From NCBI GenBank assembly GCA_900116485.1, contig FPAX01000001.1, forward strand, positions 620,001 to 684,000: a DNA stretch of 64,000 bases, given 5' to 3'. Shown piece after piece: positions 34,117 to 43,385 of the stretch (its first letter is position 1; each line of letters begins with the position of its first letter). Under the pieces are notes generated by a model. It was given only the letters and a program-made list of their open reading frames with translations. It searched no databases and was not told where the DNA came from. A program made the translations under genes and the position numbers. Origin of the DNA: Selenomonas sp. GACV-9 (GTDB taxonomy: Bacteria > Bacillota > Negativicutes > Selenomonadales > Selenomonadaceae).

Positions 34117-35802
34117 TCAAGATTTGTCTGTGAGGATTACACGCGCCTCGTATGGCTGGAGCCAGCCATTTTTATGCGCTGCGTAATTCGCGATGAGCTC
34201 TCTGCCCGACAGTCCATCCAGCAAATTGCACGGAACCTCCCGCTCCGTCCAGTTCGCTGCCACCGTCAGCACCTGCCCGTCAAGCTCACGCTGATAGGCG
34301 TAGATTTCCCCGCTGTCCTCCAGCAGCGGCCGAAACCTTCCATAGACGATGATTGGGTAGGTATGGCGCAGCTTGATGAGCTGCTGGTAATAATAAAACA
34401 CGGAATCCTTGTCTGCCAGTGCCGCCTTGACGTTGATATCCGTATAATTCGGATTGAGGGCCAGCCATGGCTTGCCCGTCGTGAAACCGGCATTTTGCGT
34501 ATCGTCCCACTGCATCGGCGTGCGGGCATTGTCGCGGGCCACCGTATCAAAGCAGGCGAGCAGCGTCTTTCCATCCACGAGCTTTTTTTCCACCACGAGC
34601 TCCTGCCAGGCATTCTTCTCCTCGATATCCTCGCAGTCAGCCACGGAATGGAAATGCGTATTCGTCATGCCGATTTCCTCGCCTTGGTAGATATAGGGCG
34701 TCCCCTTCTGCATGTGCAGCACGGTCGCAAGCATCTTGGCCGACTTCACGCGCCACTGCGGCGCATCATTGCCGAACCGCGACACCGCCCGCGGCTGGTC
34801 GTGATTGTCCCAATAGAGACTTCCCCATGCCTTGCCCTCCAGTTCCGTCTGCCACTTGTTGAGGATCTTGCGCACATACGGCATCTTCGGCGGGTTCTTC
34901 GTCCACTTGCCGATGACCGCCTCCGAGTTGGCGGCACCATCCGTGTGCTCAAAATGGAAGACCATGCCGAGCTCTGTCCCCTCGCTGTTGGCATACTTCT
35001 TGGCCTCCTCCACCGTGACGCCAGCCGCCTCCCCGACGGTCAGCAGGTCATACCGGGACAGCACCCGGCGATTCATTTCCTGCAGATACTCATGCACATG
35101 GGGCCCGTTGCAGACATAGGCAAACATATCGCTATAGCCGTCTTCATGGACAGGCCCATCGGGGAAATCCGGATGCTTGCTGATCATCGAAATGACGTCC
35201 ATGCGGAACCCGTCAATCCCCTTCTGGCACCACCAGTCCATCAGGTCAAACACCTCATCGCGCACTTTGGGATTATCCCAGTTGAGATCCGGCTGCTTAC
35301 GGCTGAAACAATGCAGGTAATACTGGCCGGTTTTCTCATCATACTGCCAGGCTGGGCCACTGAAACACGAAGCCCACTTATTCGGTGCCCCACCATCCCG
35401 CGGATCTTTCCAGATATAGTAATCGCGATAAGGATTATCCTTGGACTTACGGCTTTCGATGAACCACGGATGTTCATCCGAGGTATGGTTGGCTACCAGA
35501 TCCATGACGATGCGGATATGGCGCGCGTGCGCCTCCGTAAGCAGCCGGTCAAAATCAGCCATCGTGCCAAAGTCCGCCATGATGGCGCGATAATCCGAAA
35601 TATCGTAGCCATTATCATCATTCGGCGACTGATAGACTGGCGACAGCCAGATAACATCAATGCCAAGCTCGGATAGATAATCGAGATGCTCCGTGATGCC
35701 ATTCAAATCCCCAATCCCATCGCCATTGCTATCGGCAAAGGACCGCGGATAAATCTGATAAATCACTGCTTCCTTCCACCAAGCTCTTTTCTCCTGTTCC
35801 AT
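34117..35802 (-). CDS. GH13 alpha-glucosidase (oligo-1,6-glucosidase type)
   Basis: 561-aa GH13 enzyme acting on the non-reducing end of isomalto- or malto-oligosaccharides in the cytoplasm. Motifs: IRIVMDLVANHTS, IDGFRMDVISMISK (nucleophile Asp), DLLTVGEAAGVT (acid Glu), YWDNHDQPRAVSRFG. Start ATG 35802 (MEQEKRAWWKEAVIYQIYPRSF) follows GGAGG by 8 bases. Trehalose-6-phosphate hydrolase is the alternative; the VGEAAGV form fits oligo-1,6-glucosidase better. Monocistronic here. Confidence 0.9.
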   Translation of the reverse strand: MEQEKRAWWKEAVIYQIYPRSFADSNGDGIGDLNGITEHLDYLSELGIDVIWLSPVYQSPNDDNGYDISDYRAIMADFGTMADFDRLLTEAHARHIRIVMDLVANHTSDEHPWFIESRKSKDNPYRDYYIWKDPRDGGAPNKWASCFSGPAWQYDEKTGQYYLHCFSRKQPDLNWDNPKVRDEVFDLMDWWCQKGIDGFRMDVISMISKHPDFPDGPVHEDGYSDMFAYVCNGPHVHEYLQEMNRRVLSRYDLLTVGEAAGVTVEEAKKYANSEGTELGMVFHFEHTDGAANSEAVIGKWTKNPPKMPYVRKILNKWQTELEGKAWGSLYWDNHDQPRAVSRFGNDAPQWRVKSAKMLATVLHMQKGTPYIYQGEEIGMTNTHFHSVADCEDIEEKNAWQELVVEKKLVDGKTLLACFDTVARDNARTPMQWDDTQNAGFTTGKPWLALNPNYTDINVKAALADKDSVFYYYQQLIKLRHTYPIIVYGRFRPLLEDSGEIYAYQRELDGQVLTVAANWTEREVPCNLLDGLSGRELIANYAAHKNGWLQPYEARVILTDKS

Positions 35803-35885
35803 ATCATATACCTCCACGCATTATCACTTTGTATCTCACTTCTATCTTCCACTTTCATTCGTAAGAAACCTGCTGAATAAGAAAC

Positions 35886-35925
35886 AAAAAATGGATACCG
35901 GTACAATCTCTGTACCGATATCCAT
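35886..35925 (-). terminator. Terminator of the C_GCAxxG_C_C gene
   Basis: Minus strand ATGGATATCGGTACA / TGTACCGGTATCCAT followed by TTTTTTG. Confidence 0.88.
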
Positions 35926-35929
35926 ACAT

Positions 35930-36319
35930 TCAGTCCATATGCTTTTCGAGCGCTGCCACGGCATACCGCACGCAGTCATCACAGGAGCAGAGCATCTGCT
36001 TTGTCTTGATGCCCTTGAGGTCGCCACAGATGGTTGCCCCGGCAGCCGCCTTGAACTCCTGCAGCATTTCCCTGGCAATCATTTTGGCCGGCGTATCTGA
36101 CTGATTCAGCAGTCCCATAGCAATCGTCGCTCCGCAAAGTGCACCGCAGGTTGCCTCCATGCCCCCCATTCCGCTGCCAAATCCCGAACCAAGCGCCTGC
36201 AGCTCTTCTTCAGATTTTCCGAGCTCCGCGCGAAAAGCCATCAGCACGGCCTGGGCACAGTTGCATTTCGTGTGCTTGAATTCCACAGCCTTTTCGGCCC
36301 GTACACTACCTGTTGCCAT
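35930..36319 (-). CDS. C_GCAxxG_C_C family redox-type protein
   Basis: 129-aa protein of the C_GCAxxG_C_C family: KCNCAQAVLMAF, then GSGFGSGMGGMEATCGALCGA, TICGDLKG and CSCDDCVRYAV, giving conserved cysteines that probably bind metal or are redox active. GGAGG lies 7 bases before the ATG at 36319 (an ATG directly before it is too close). Function unproven; members often lie with anaerobic redox genes. Confidence 0.88.
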   Translation of the reverse strand: MATGSVRAEKAVEFKHTKCNCAQAVLMAFRAELGKSEEELQALGSGFGSGMGGMEATCGALCGATIAMGLLNQSDTPAKMIAREMLQEFKAAAGATICGDLKGIKTKQMLCSCDDCVRYAVAALEKHMD

Positions 36320-36373
36320 CATGATTCCTCCTAAAATATAACCTGCCTTTATCTTACACGATTACCCCCCAAA

Positions 36374-36413
36374 GTGCAAAAAAAGAATCCTGCCGTCAGA
36401 CAGGATTCTTTTG
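36374..36413 (-). terminator. Terminator of yjfB
   Basis: AAAGAATCCTG/CAGGATTCTTT with a long T run on the minus strand. Confidence 0.88.
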
Positions 36414-36415
36414 CG

Positions 36416-36598
36416 TTAGGCCTGAATGTCAACCAGAGCGCCGAGATTGGGGTCAAGGCTTGCTTCCATCTGCTCGAGAAGTTCTTCCGGACCGGCCTCG
36501 GCCGTCTCCATCGCCATCTTGAGGACGGCGACTCCCAAATCCTGACCAACCTGTGCCTGATGCATGCCTACCGACATTGCGGCAATACTCATATCCAT
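36416..36598 (-). CDS. YjfB-like putative motility protein
   Basis: 60-aa soluble protein matching the YjfB family (MDMSIAAMSVGMHQAQVGQDL ... LGVAVLKMAMETAE...). Start at the ATG 36598 with GGAGGT 7 bases upstream; the upstream GTG is part of the ribosome site. YjfB genes are often flagellar-regulated, which fits the chemoreceptor and MotAB in the same window. Role not known. Confidence 0.8.
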   Translation of the reverse strand: MDMSIAAMSVGMHQAQVGQDLGVAVLKMAMETAEAGPEELLEQMEASLDPNLGALVDIQA

Positions 36599-36679
36599 AT
36601 CACGCACCTCCTATTACACATCCTTGTGCTATCTATATTATCGGATAAAAACAGAAAAACTTAAATCATTCTGCCGTAC

Positions 36680-36708
36680 AAAAACCGCCTGTCTTATGAC
36701 AGGCGGCC
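36680..36708 (-). terminator. Terminator of the 71-aa hypothetical gene
   Basis: CCGCCTGTC ttat GACAGGCGG with TTTTTG on the minus strand. Confidence 0.85.
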
Positions 36709-36726
36709 CGTTATCTATCTTGCGTC

Positions 36727-36942
36727 TTATGCTTCCTTGAGCTTGCGACGAACTTTATCTTGATTCAGTTTTGAGATGCTGCCAGCCATCCCCAGCACAT
36801 ACAGTCCATCCTTGAGCCTGAGCAGGATACCGGTCCTGCCATTATCGGTCTCAATCACCCCTTTCATCTCGGAGTCCTCAGGTAAAGGTCTGTCGCCCCA
36901 GAATAACGACTTTGACATGTTTCTCACTTTGCTGATCCTCAT
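36727..36942 (-). CDS. Hypothetical small protein, 71 aa
   Basis: Not recognised. MRISKVRNMSKSLFWGDRPLPEDSEMKGVIETDNGRTGILLRLKDGLYVLG..., soluble, with a basic C-terminus (KLNQDKVRRKLKEA). GGGAGG lies 8 bases before ATG and a strong terminator follows, so it is very likely a real single gene. Neighbour of yjfB. Confidence 0.65.
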   Translation of the reverse strand: MRISKVRNMSKSLFWGDRPLPEDSEMKGVIETDNGRTGILLRLKDGLYVLGMAGSISKLNQDKVRRKLKEA

Positions 36943-37117
36943 ACTGTAACCTCCCATAATGAAATTGTTCGGCAAGCATGTACCCTGCTTACCTGGTTAC
37001 TCTTCGGCAAAAGAAAAATTTCTCCTGCTGTAACTGTCCTAATTCTAAAACGATTTACTGAATTCTGGCTGAATTTACGCTATAATGGAGATTAGAAATC
37101 ACGAAAGGAACGAACGC

Positions 37118-37897
37118 ATGAATATCGCAATCATAACTGGCGCCTCCAGCGGGCTCGGACGTGAATACGCCCGCCAGCTTGCCCAGGACGAATCCATCGA
37201 AGAGTTTTGGCTCATCGCCCGCCGTACAGAGCGCCTTGAAGCCCTGAAGGAAGAGCTTGCCCCCAGGACCTGCCGCCTTTTGGCGCTGGACCTTACCCAG
37301 ATGGACAGCTTTCCCTGCATCGAAAAACAACTGGCCGCCCTCAAAGGCCTTGAAGTTCGCTGGCTTATCAATGCCGCTGGCTTCGGCCGCATCGGCAGCT
37401 GCTCAGAAATCGACGCAGCGACAACAGCCCGCCTTATCGACCTCAACTGCCGGGCTGCCGTCATGATGACCCAGCTGACGCTTCCCTTTATGTCAGCTGG
37501 CAGCCATATCCTCGAGATCTGCTCCTGCGCTGCCTTCCAGCCGATCCCTTTCCTCACAGCCTATGCAGCCAGCAAGGCCTTCTTGCTAAGCTACAGCCGC
37601 GCCCTCGGGCAGGAGCTTGCACCCCAGCACATCGATGTCACAGCCGTCTGCCCCTACTGGATCAAGGACACGGAGTTCATCAGCGAGGCGCGCAAGACCG
37701 ACCGGCAGGGACTCTTCCACAGCCTGCCCCTTGCCACCACCCAGTCCGAAGTCGCCCAGCGCTCCCTGCGGGCCGCCCGCAATCATATCAAGGTCTGCAC
37801 GCCAGACGCGATGTCCTTCCTGCACCGCATCCTCACGGCCATCCTGCCCCATAACGTACTAATCTACGCCAGTGAAATCTACCGCCGCCTTTCCTGA
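37118..37897 (+). CDS. Short-chain dehydrogenase/reductase
   Basis: 259-aa classical SDR. Cofactor loop TGASSGLGREYA at 7, NAAGFG near 88, catalytic Tyr/Lys in YAASKAFLLSYSRAL. The acidic/basic switch after beta-2 is ARRTERLEAL, which favours NADP(H). Start ATG 37118 follows AAAGGA by 8 bases. Substrate unknown. Confidence 0.9.
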   Translation: MNIAIITGASSGLGREYARQLAQDESIEEFWLIARRTERLEALKEELAPRTCRLLALDLTQMDSFPCIEKQLAALKGLEVRWLINAAGFGRIGSCSEIDAATTARLIDLNCRAAVMMTQLTLPFMSAGSHILEICSCAAFQPIPFLTAYAASKAFLLSYSRALGQELAPQHIDVTAVCPYWIKDTEFISEARKTDRQGLFHSLPLATTQSEVAQRSLRAARNHIKVCTPDAMSFLHRILTAILPHNVLIYASEIYRRLS

Positions 37898-37905
37898 AAC
37901 GGCAA

Positions 37906-37948
37906 AAAGAGCTCGGAACGAAGTCATCCTTCGTCCCGAGCTCTTTTG
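37906..37948. terminator. Bidirectional terminator
   Basis: AAAAGAGCTCGG...CCGAGCTCTTTT with inner ACGAAG/CTTCGT, between the convergent SDR gene and the feo operon. Confidence 0.88.
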
Positions 37949-37956
37949 CTGTCCGA

Positions 37957-38121
37957 TTATTTCTTTTCCGTCAGGGAATGGCATCCTGAGCAGCAGCTGC
38001 AGCTTGAGCCGCCGGAACTGCCACAGCAATCTTCCTTGCCATCACGAAAATTACGATACACATGACGAACGGCAAAAAACAGCGCAACAGCCAAAACCGC
38101 ACCAACGATAAAGGTTGCCAT
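37957..38121 (-). CDS. FeoB-associated Cys-rich membrane protein
   Basis: 54-aa single-pass protein: hydrophobic MATFIVGAVLAVALFFAV, then a Cys-rich tail (KEDCCGSSGGSSCSCCSGCHS). AGGAGGG precedes the ATG. It follows feoB by 30 bp as in many Firmicutes feo operons, where it is thought to assist iron handling. Confidence 0.88.
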   Translation of the reverse strand: MATFIVGAVLAVALFFAVRHVYRNFRDGKEDCCGSSGGSSCSCCSGCHSLTEKK

Positions 38122-38151
38122 AAAAATCCCTCCTATCTGAAATCTCGGCAA

Positions 38152-40047
38152 TCAGAAACCAAGCAGACGTCCGCCCTGATAGACCAGCAGCGACACTACC
38201 CAAGCAATGACGAACATGTAGACAGCCGAGAAAACCATCCACTTCCAGCCACCGGCCTCTTTCTTGATCGTACCGAGGGCTGTGACACACGGCGTGTAGA
38301 GCTGGGAGAAAATCATGAAGGCAAAGGCCGACAGAGCCGTGAAACTCGTAGCCATGCCCGTCTCCAGCATAGTACCTGCCGACTCAACAGCATCAGCTGC
38401 CTCAGTCGATACATCCGCAGCGCCATAGAGAACACCGATGGTAGCGACAACCGTCTCTTTGGCCATGATGCCCGACAGCAGTGCAGCACCAGACTCCCAG
38501 GTCGAGAAACCATGGAAGACGAACAGGCTCGACATCCAGCCGCCCAGCGTAGCCAGGATCGACTCATCGATCTCGCATGGACCTTCGAAGTTGTAGTTAG
38601 ACATAACCCAGAGCAGAACCGAGGCAGCAAAGATGATCGTACCAGCTTTGACAAGGTAGCCCTTGCCTTTATCCCAGGTCTCAAGCAATACGGATTTCAT
38701 ATCCGGCATACGATACGGCGGGAGCTCCAGCAGGAACGTCGACCCCTTGTCCTTGAACAGCGTGGAGCCAAGGCCCTTGGCTGCAACGATAGCCATGACG
38801 ACACCGATGATATACATGGAGAAAACGACATTAGCCGCATCATCTGGGAAGAACATCGCAGCAAACAGAGCCATGATCGGCAGTTTTGCACCACAAGTCA
38901 GGAACGGCGTAACGAGAATCGAGACCATGCGGTCCTTCTCCGAATCGAGCGCTCTTGCACCCATGACTGCCGGGACACCGCAGCCAAAGCCCATCATCAA
39001 CGGCATGATGCCTTTACCCGTGAGGCCGCAACGGCGCATGATCGGGTCCATGATGAAGGCGATGCGAGCCATATAGCCCGTGCCATCGAGGAAGGACAGG
39101 CAGAAGAACAACACAAAGATCAACGGTACGAAGGTCAGAACTGCACCAACGCCGCCAATGATGCCATCGCAGATCAGCGAAACCATCCACTCAGCTACAC
39201 CGGCATCCGTCAGCGAGTCCTTGGCAAAATCGAGGAAATCCTCATTGATCAGCGAATCCAGACCATCAGCAATCGGCTGGCCAATCCACTCAAAGGTAAT
39301 CTGGAAAACTGCATACATGATAGCTAAAAAGAGTGGCAATGCCAGGATACCGTTGGCCAGGACGCGATCAACCTTCTCTGAGAACGTGGCGCCCATGTTC
39401 TTGATTGTGACTGCCTCAGCCATGACCTGATCGATCAACGCATAACGCGCCTCGATGATCTCTTCCTGTTTTTTCTCAGCCGGCATGCTGCTAGCCTCGA
39501 TCTCCTGCACCTTGAGGATATGATCTTTGACAAGCTGGCTCGGCTCATAGTTTGCCATGACCGTCGAAGTGAATACGTCGAGCAGCTTTTTCGTGCTCTT
39601 GCTGCTGCGGCCAATCGTCTGGACGACCGGCATACCCAGCGCATCCTCGAGCTTGCGGCAGTCAATCTTGATGCCGCGGCGCTCGGCATCGTCCTGCATA
39701 TTGAGGTCGATCAGAAGAGGAATGCCCTTCTCGAGCAGCTGAACCGTAAGGAACAGGTTACGTTCGATATTCGAGCTGTCAACGACATCCATGACCAGGT
39801 CAAGCTTATTGTTCATAAGGTAATCGATGACGATCTTTTCCTCCGGCGAACGCGCATTGACGCTGTACGTTCCCGGCAGGTCTACGATGGAGATTGCCCG
39901 GTCCTTGTAGCGGGTATAACCTACTTTCTTGTCAACCGTGACGCCCGGCCAGTTACCGATTTTCTGACGGGCACCCGTAAGTTCATTGAATATCGTGGAT
40001 TTACCGGTATTAGGATTACCGGTCAGTGCTACTGCTAATGTTGCCAT
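38152..40047 (-). CDS. feoB: Ferrous iron transport protein B
   Basis: 631-aa Fe2+ transporter. N-terminal G domain: GNPNTGKSTIFNELTG (P-loop), GVTVDKK (switch I), DLPGTYS (G3), NIERNL. The G4 position reads LLIDLNMQDDA instead of NxxD-type ALNMMD, a mild change. Then ~9-10 membrane segments with two Gate-like motifs (LTCGAKLPIMALF; ELPPYRMPD). Shorter than E. coli FeoB (773 aa). Middle gene of feoA-feoB-Cys-rich. Confidence 0.95.
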   Translation of the reverse strand: MATLAVALTGNPNTGKSTIFNELTGARQKIGNWPGVTVDKKVGYTRYKDRAISIVDLPGTYSVNARSPEEKIVIDYLMNNKLDLVMDVVDSSNIERNLFLTVQLLEKGIPLLIDLNMQDDAERRGIKIDCRKLEDALGMPVVQTIGRSSKSTKKLLDVFTSTVMANYEPSQLVKDHILKVQEIEASSMPAEKKQEEIIEARYALIDQVMAEAVTIKNMGATFSEKVDRVLANGILALPLFLAIMYAVFQITFEWIGQPIADGLDSLINEDFLDFAKDSLTDAGVAEWMVSLICDGIIGGVGAVLTFVPLIFVLFFCLSFLDGTGYMARIAFIMDPIMRRCGLTGKGIMPLMMGFGCGVPAVMGARALDSEKDRMVSILVTPFLTCGAKLPIMALFAAMFFPDDAANVVFSMYIIGVVMAIVAAKGLGSTLFKDKGSTFLLELPPYRMPDMKSVLLETWDKGKGYLVKAGTIIFAASVLLWVMSNYNFEGPCEIDESILATLGGWMSSLFVFHGFSTWESGAALLSGIMAKETVVATIGVLYGAADVSTEAADAVESAGTMLETGMATSFTALSAFAFMIFSQLYTPCVTALGTIKKEAGGWKWMVFSAVYMFVIAWVVSLLVYQGGRLLGF

Positions 40048-40086
40048 TTTGTATCAATCGTCTCCTTTGAACTTCTGAATCGTTTT

Positions 40087-40111
40087 TTGACATGTCAAAT
40101 TGACACGTCAA
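40087..40111. repeat. Pair of dispersed palindromes between feoA and feoB
   Basis: TTGACATGTCAA (40087-98) and TTGACACGTCAA (40100-111), 13 bp start to start; the only copies here wholly between two genes of an operon. Confidence 0.82.
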
Positions 40112-40113
40112 AT

Positions 40114-40338
40114 TCAGCCGACCTGCTCTACCGTAACCTTCTCCGCATCCGCGCGGCGAAGCGCCAGATTATACGAGCGAACGCCGATTGCAATCGGATC
40201 ACCGAGCGGTGCCGAACGCAGGACCTTTACCTTCGTGCCCGGCGTAAGCCCCATGGTCATAAGGCGTTCCTTCAGCTCACTGTCGCCAATCTGCTGGATT
40301 TTCAGCGTCATGCCAGTTTTGCCATCTTTCAGAGTCAA
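40114..40338 (-). CDS. feoA: Ferrous iron transport protein A
   Basis: 74-aa SH3-like FeoA (LKERLMTMGLTPGTKVKVLRSAPLGDPIAIGVRSYNLALR). Start is TTG 40338 with GGGAGG 8 bases upstream; the ATG nine codons later lacks a ribosome site. FeoA supports FeoB at the membrane. First gene of the Fur-controlled operon. Confidence 0.93.
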   Translation of the reverse strand: MTLKDGKTGMTLKIQQIGDSELKERLMTMGLTPGTKVKVLRSAPLGDPIAIGVRSYNLALRRADAEKVTVEQVG

Positions 40339-40388
40339 ATCAAAAACCTCCCCAGAAAAATCCCACAGCGAAACAAAATTGCTTTGCT

Positions 40389-40407
40389 GATAATGATATC
40401 ATTTATC
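40389..40407 (-). promoter_or_regulatory. Fur box upstream of feoA
   Basis: GATAATGATATCATTTATC matches the 19-bp Fur consensus at about 17 positions and lies just downstream of the -10. A further half-site-rich stretch (TATGATAACGCATATCA at 40414 and GGATTATCATTTATA at 40445) suggests extended occupancy. Confidence 0.85.
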
Positions 40408-40414
40408 TTTGAGT

Positions 40415-40444
40415 ATGATAACGCATATCAACCGCAATTGTCAA
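40415..40444 (-). promoter_or_regulatory. Promoter of feoA
   Basis: Minus strand TTGACA - 18 bp - TATCAT, overlapped by Fur-like sites. Confidence 0.75.
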
Positions 40445-40499
40445 GGATTATCATTTATATTTGAGATGTTTTTTCATTTTCTTCCAACAACGGCAGCAA

Positions 40500-40553
40500 A
40501 AACAAAAGCTCCCGCCACTTCTGGATGCCAAATCACCAGAAATAGCGGGAGTC
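40500..40553 (-). terminator. Terminator of the cbiL/ABC transporter operon
   Basis: Minus strand CTCCCGC...GCGGGAG with inner TTCTGG/CCAGAA, followed by CTTTTGTTTTTG. Confidence 0.85.
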
Positions 40554-40579
40554 CTTATTGATTTGTCAAATAACCGTTC

Positions 40580-41365
40580 TCAATCCCGGACTAGTCCAAC
40601 AGGCGACAGCACGGCTGCGCCTTGACTGTTGACGAAGATATCAGCCTTTACATGGAAGACGCGCGCCAGCATGTCAACGGTCAATATCTCCTGAGGTTTC
40701 CCCTGGGCAGCGATGCGATGACCGGTCAACACGGCAATCTCATCAGCATACTGCAGAGCATGATTGATATCGTGCAGCACCATGATGACGGTCATACCAT
40801 ACTCACGGTTGATCTTGGCCACAATGTCCATGACTTCAAGCTGATGCGCGATATCAAGATATGTCGTCGGCTCGTCGAGAAGCAGGATGTCAGGTTTTTG
40901 GGCCAGGGCCATCGCGAGGAACGCCCGCTGCCGCTCGCCGCCTGAGAGTGTCTGCACCTGACGCGCGGCAAACTTTTCTGTATGGGTAACTGCCATCGCC
41001 CACTCGACAGCCTCCCGATCAGCCCTGGCATCGCTGGCGCGAAACCAACTGCGATACGGAAAGCGGCCATAGTCGACAAGTTGCGCCACCGTCGTGTCCG
41101 GCGGCGCCGTCGCCCCCTGGGGCAGGATGGCGAGCTTGCGCGCAACCTTTTGCCGGGACAAGCTGCGGATATCGACAGCATCGAGCAGGATCTGCCCCTC
41201 ATATTCCGTATTGAGGCCGGCCGCAGCTTTAAGCAATGTCGACTTACCGGCTCCATTGGGGCCAATGATGGCCGTGCGCTTGCCTGCCGCAAAAGCAATG
41301 GACAGGTCATGCAGGATGACCTTATGCTCAATCCTTACGCTCAGATTCTTTACAGCTAATGTCAT
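40580..41365 (-). CDS. FecE/BtuD-type ABC transporter ATPase
   Basis: 261-aa ATPase: Walker A GPNGAGKST, Q-loop LPQGATAPPDTT, signature LSGGERQRAFLAMAL, Walker B ILLLDEPTTYLD, H-loop VLHDINHAL. Start ATG 41365 follows GGGAGC; longer frames run into the permease gene. Energises import of a siderophore, haem or cobalamin with the two genes upstream. Adjacent cbiL argues for a corrinoid or precursor, but iron cannot be excluded. Confidence 0.92.
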   Translation of the reverse strand: MTLAVKNLSVRIEHKVILHDLSIAFAAGKRTAIIGPNGAGKSTLLKAAAGLNTEYEGQILLDAVDIRSLSRQKVARKLAILPQGATAPPDTTVAQLVDYGRFPYRSWFRASDARADREAVEWAMAVTHTEKFAARQVQTLSGGERQRAFLAMALAQKPDILLLDEPTTYLDIAHQLEVMDIVAKINREYGMTVIMVLHDINHALQYADEIAVLTGHRIAAQGKPQEILTVDMLARVFHVKADIFVNSQGAAVLSPVGLVRD

Positions 41366-41366
41366 A

Positions 41367-42395
41367 TCAAAGCTCCCTTCTGAGCAAGAACAGGAAGAAC
41401 GGAGCGCCGAGCACCGCCATGATGATGCCGACAGGCAGCTCGACCGGTGCAAAGGCTGTGCGCGCAAAGGTGTCACTAAACATCACGACAGCTGCGCCCA
41501 GCAGTGCCGCCGCTGGCAACAGATAGCGATAGTCTGAGCCGACAAGAAGCCGCGCAGCATGGGGCACGATGAGTCCGACAAAGCCGAGCAGCCCGACTAC
41601 CGACACGGCACTGGCTGCCAGCAGCGCTGCCACAGCTGTGAGCAGCAATCGCGTACGCTCAACAGAAAGCCCCAGCCCCCGCGCCAGCTCATCGCCAAGC
41701 TGCAGGATATTCAGATGGCGCGCTGCCAGAAGTGCCATCACCAGGCCAACGAGGGTATATGGCCAAAGGAGCTCCACATGTGGCCAGCTGCGTGCCGACA
41801 GTCCGCCGACCATCCACATCAGCGCACTGTGCACGCGGTCGCTGTAGAAAATCATCATGGCCGAGATGCCCGCCCCGAAGAAGGCTGATACAGCTACGCC
41901 TGCCAAGATGATGCGGATGGGCCGGATGCCATTCTTCCAGGCCAGGATGTAGATGAGCACTGCCGCCCCCATCGCCCCGCAAAAGGCCACGGGCATGATC
42001 AGCCAGCTTTGCTCCGGCAGCATAAGCATGACTACGATGCCCGCCAAGCCAGCACCAGAGGAAATGCCGATGATATGTGGATCAGCCAACGGATTTTTCA
42101 TGATGGCCTGCAGGATAGCTCCCGACAGTGCCAGATTGATGCCGACCAGCGCTGCCACGATGGTGCGCGGCAAGCGGATATTCATCAGTATCTGCTCATG
42201 CGTACCTGCACTGCCCCCTGTAAGTACGCTGAAGATTTCCGCCAGCGGAATCTCCACCGAACCTTTCATCACGCTGACAACAGCGCCCAGACATGCCAAA
42301 ACGGCAAATATCACCAGAAGTGATATCCGCCGCTTTACCTGACGGTCCGATTCAGTTTTCTGCGCTGGAGCGGAATTTCCCGTCATCTGTTTCAT
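41367..42395 (-). CDS. FecCD/BtuC-type ABC transporter permease
   Basis: 342-aa permease with ~10 membrane segments. Family motifs: LPRTIVAALVGINLALSGAILQ near 75, NPLADPHIIGISSGAGLAG near 100 and GFVGLIVPHAARLLVG near 270 (ATPase contact). Starts 4 bp inside the end of the binding-protein gene (TAAATGA overlap). Confidence 0.94.
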   Translation of the reverse strand: MKQMTGNSAPAQKTESDRQVKRRISLLVIFAVLACLGAVVSVMKGSVEIPLAEIFSVLTGGSAGTHEQILMNIRLPRTIVAALVGINLALSGAILQAIMKNPLADPHIIGISSGAGLAGIVVMLMLPEQSWLIMPVAFCGAMGAAVLIYILAWKNGIRPIRIILAGVAVSAFFGAGISAMMIFYSDRVHSALMWMVGGLSARSWPHVELLWPYTLVGLVMALLAARHLNILQLGDELARGLGLSVERTRLLLTAVAALLAASAVSVVGLLGFVGLIVPHAARLLVGSDYRYLLPAAALLGAAVVMFSDTFARTAFAPVELPVGIIMAVLGAPFFLFLLRREL

Positions 42396-43348
42396 TTAGC
42401 AAACACCTCAGGATAGACGCATTTGGCCATCATCTCCACAGCCTCCGGATAATGGATGCCCGGACTCAGCAGGAAAAGATCCTGCGGCAGGTAATAGACA
42501 CGTCCTTCACGTACAGCCGCCACTGACTGCCAGGCAGGATTTTCTTTCATGGTCGCATCCATTTCTGTCTTGATGGTATCCAGCTTGCCCATGCTCGTGA
42601 CAAAGATGAGCTCTGGATTCTGGGCCACGAGATCCTCCAGGCTGTACGGCGCCGCATCAGGATTCTTCTCCAGCGGCGTCGTGCCGCTCGCCACATTCTC
42701 CCAGCCGAGCATCTTGGCTACCGAACCGGCGATGCTGCCTTCCAGCTGCACCGTGAGCCCCTGGCTCGTGCTGTGGATAACCGACACGCGGCGCTTATCC
42801 TGCGGAATCTTGTCCTTTACTGACTGGATTTTCGCATCCATCTCGGCCACAAGCTTATCGCCCTTATTCTTGGCCCCTGTCACCTGCGCAAGAATGCCGA
42901 CTTCACGCTTGACATCCTCATAGCTCTTCATGTCGAGTACCAAGGTCTTGATGCCATTGCTCTCAAGAGTCGAGACGAGCTTTTCGTTCATGCCCTTATT
43001 GACGATGACAAGATCTGGCTCGCAGGCCAATACCTTCTCAGCATCAATCTGATAGACCTTGCCGACGCTGGCAAGCTCCTTGGCATAGGCTGGCATCTTC
43101 GTCTTCGAGTCCGGACGGCCAACCACCAGCGAGGCGCCATCGACAGCCTCTAACGGCTCCAGGAAGGAGGCCGAGGTCACGACAATGCGGGCCGGTTTCT
43201 GCGGCAGTACGACTTCACGGCCCAGGTCATCGGTAATCACCGCATAGGCCTTGGCCGAATTATCCGCTTTATCTGCCGGCTGCGAACCACAGCCAGCCAT
43301 TGCCAGCATAAATACCGCTGAGAGTAACAAGAACAGGATTTTTTTCAT
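42392..43348 (-). CDS. ABC transporter substrate-binding lipoprotein (FecB/BtuF fold)
   Basis: 318-aa lipoprotein: lipobox LAMAGCGS (Cys at ~20), then a two-lobed helical-backbone binding protein (ARIVVTSASFLEPLEAVDG; CEPDLVIVNKGMN; PELIFVTSMGKLD). Periplasmic or membrane-tethered capture of a siderophore, haem or corrinoid for the permease. Follows cbiL by 37 bp. Confidence 0.92.
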   Translation of the reverse strand: MKKILFLLLSAVFMLAMAGCGSQPADKADNSAKAYAVITDDLGREVVLPQKPARIVVTSASFLEPLEAVDGASLVVGRPDSKTKMPAYAKELASVGKVYQIDAEKVLACEPDLVIVNKGMNEKLVSTLESNGIKTLVLDMKSYEDVKREVGILAQVTGAKNKGDKLVAEMDAKIQSVKDKIPQDKRRVSVIHSTSQGLTVQLEGSIAGSVAKMLGWENVASGTTPLEKNPDAAPYSLEDLVAQNPELIFVTSMGKLDTIKTEMDATMKENPAWQSVAAVREGRVYYLPQDLFLLSPGIHYPEAVEMMAKCVYPEVFAK

Positions 43349-43385
43349 CGTAGAAAACTTCCCTTCTATCTATTGACTGTTCCCC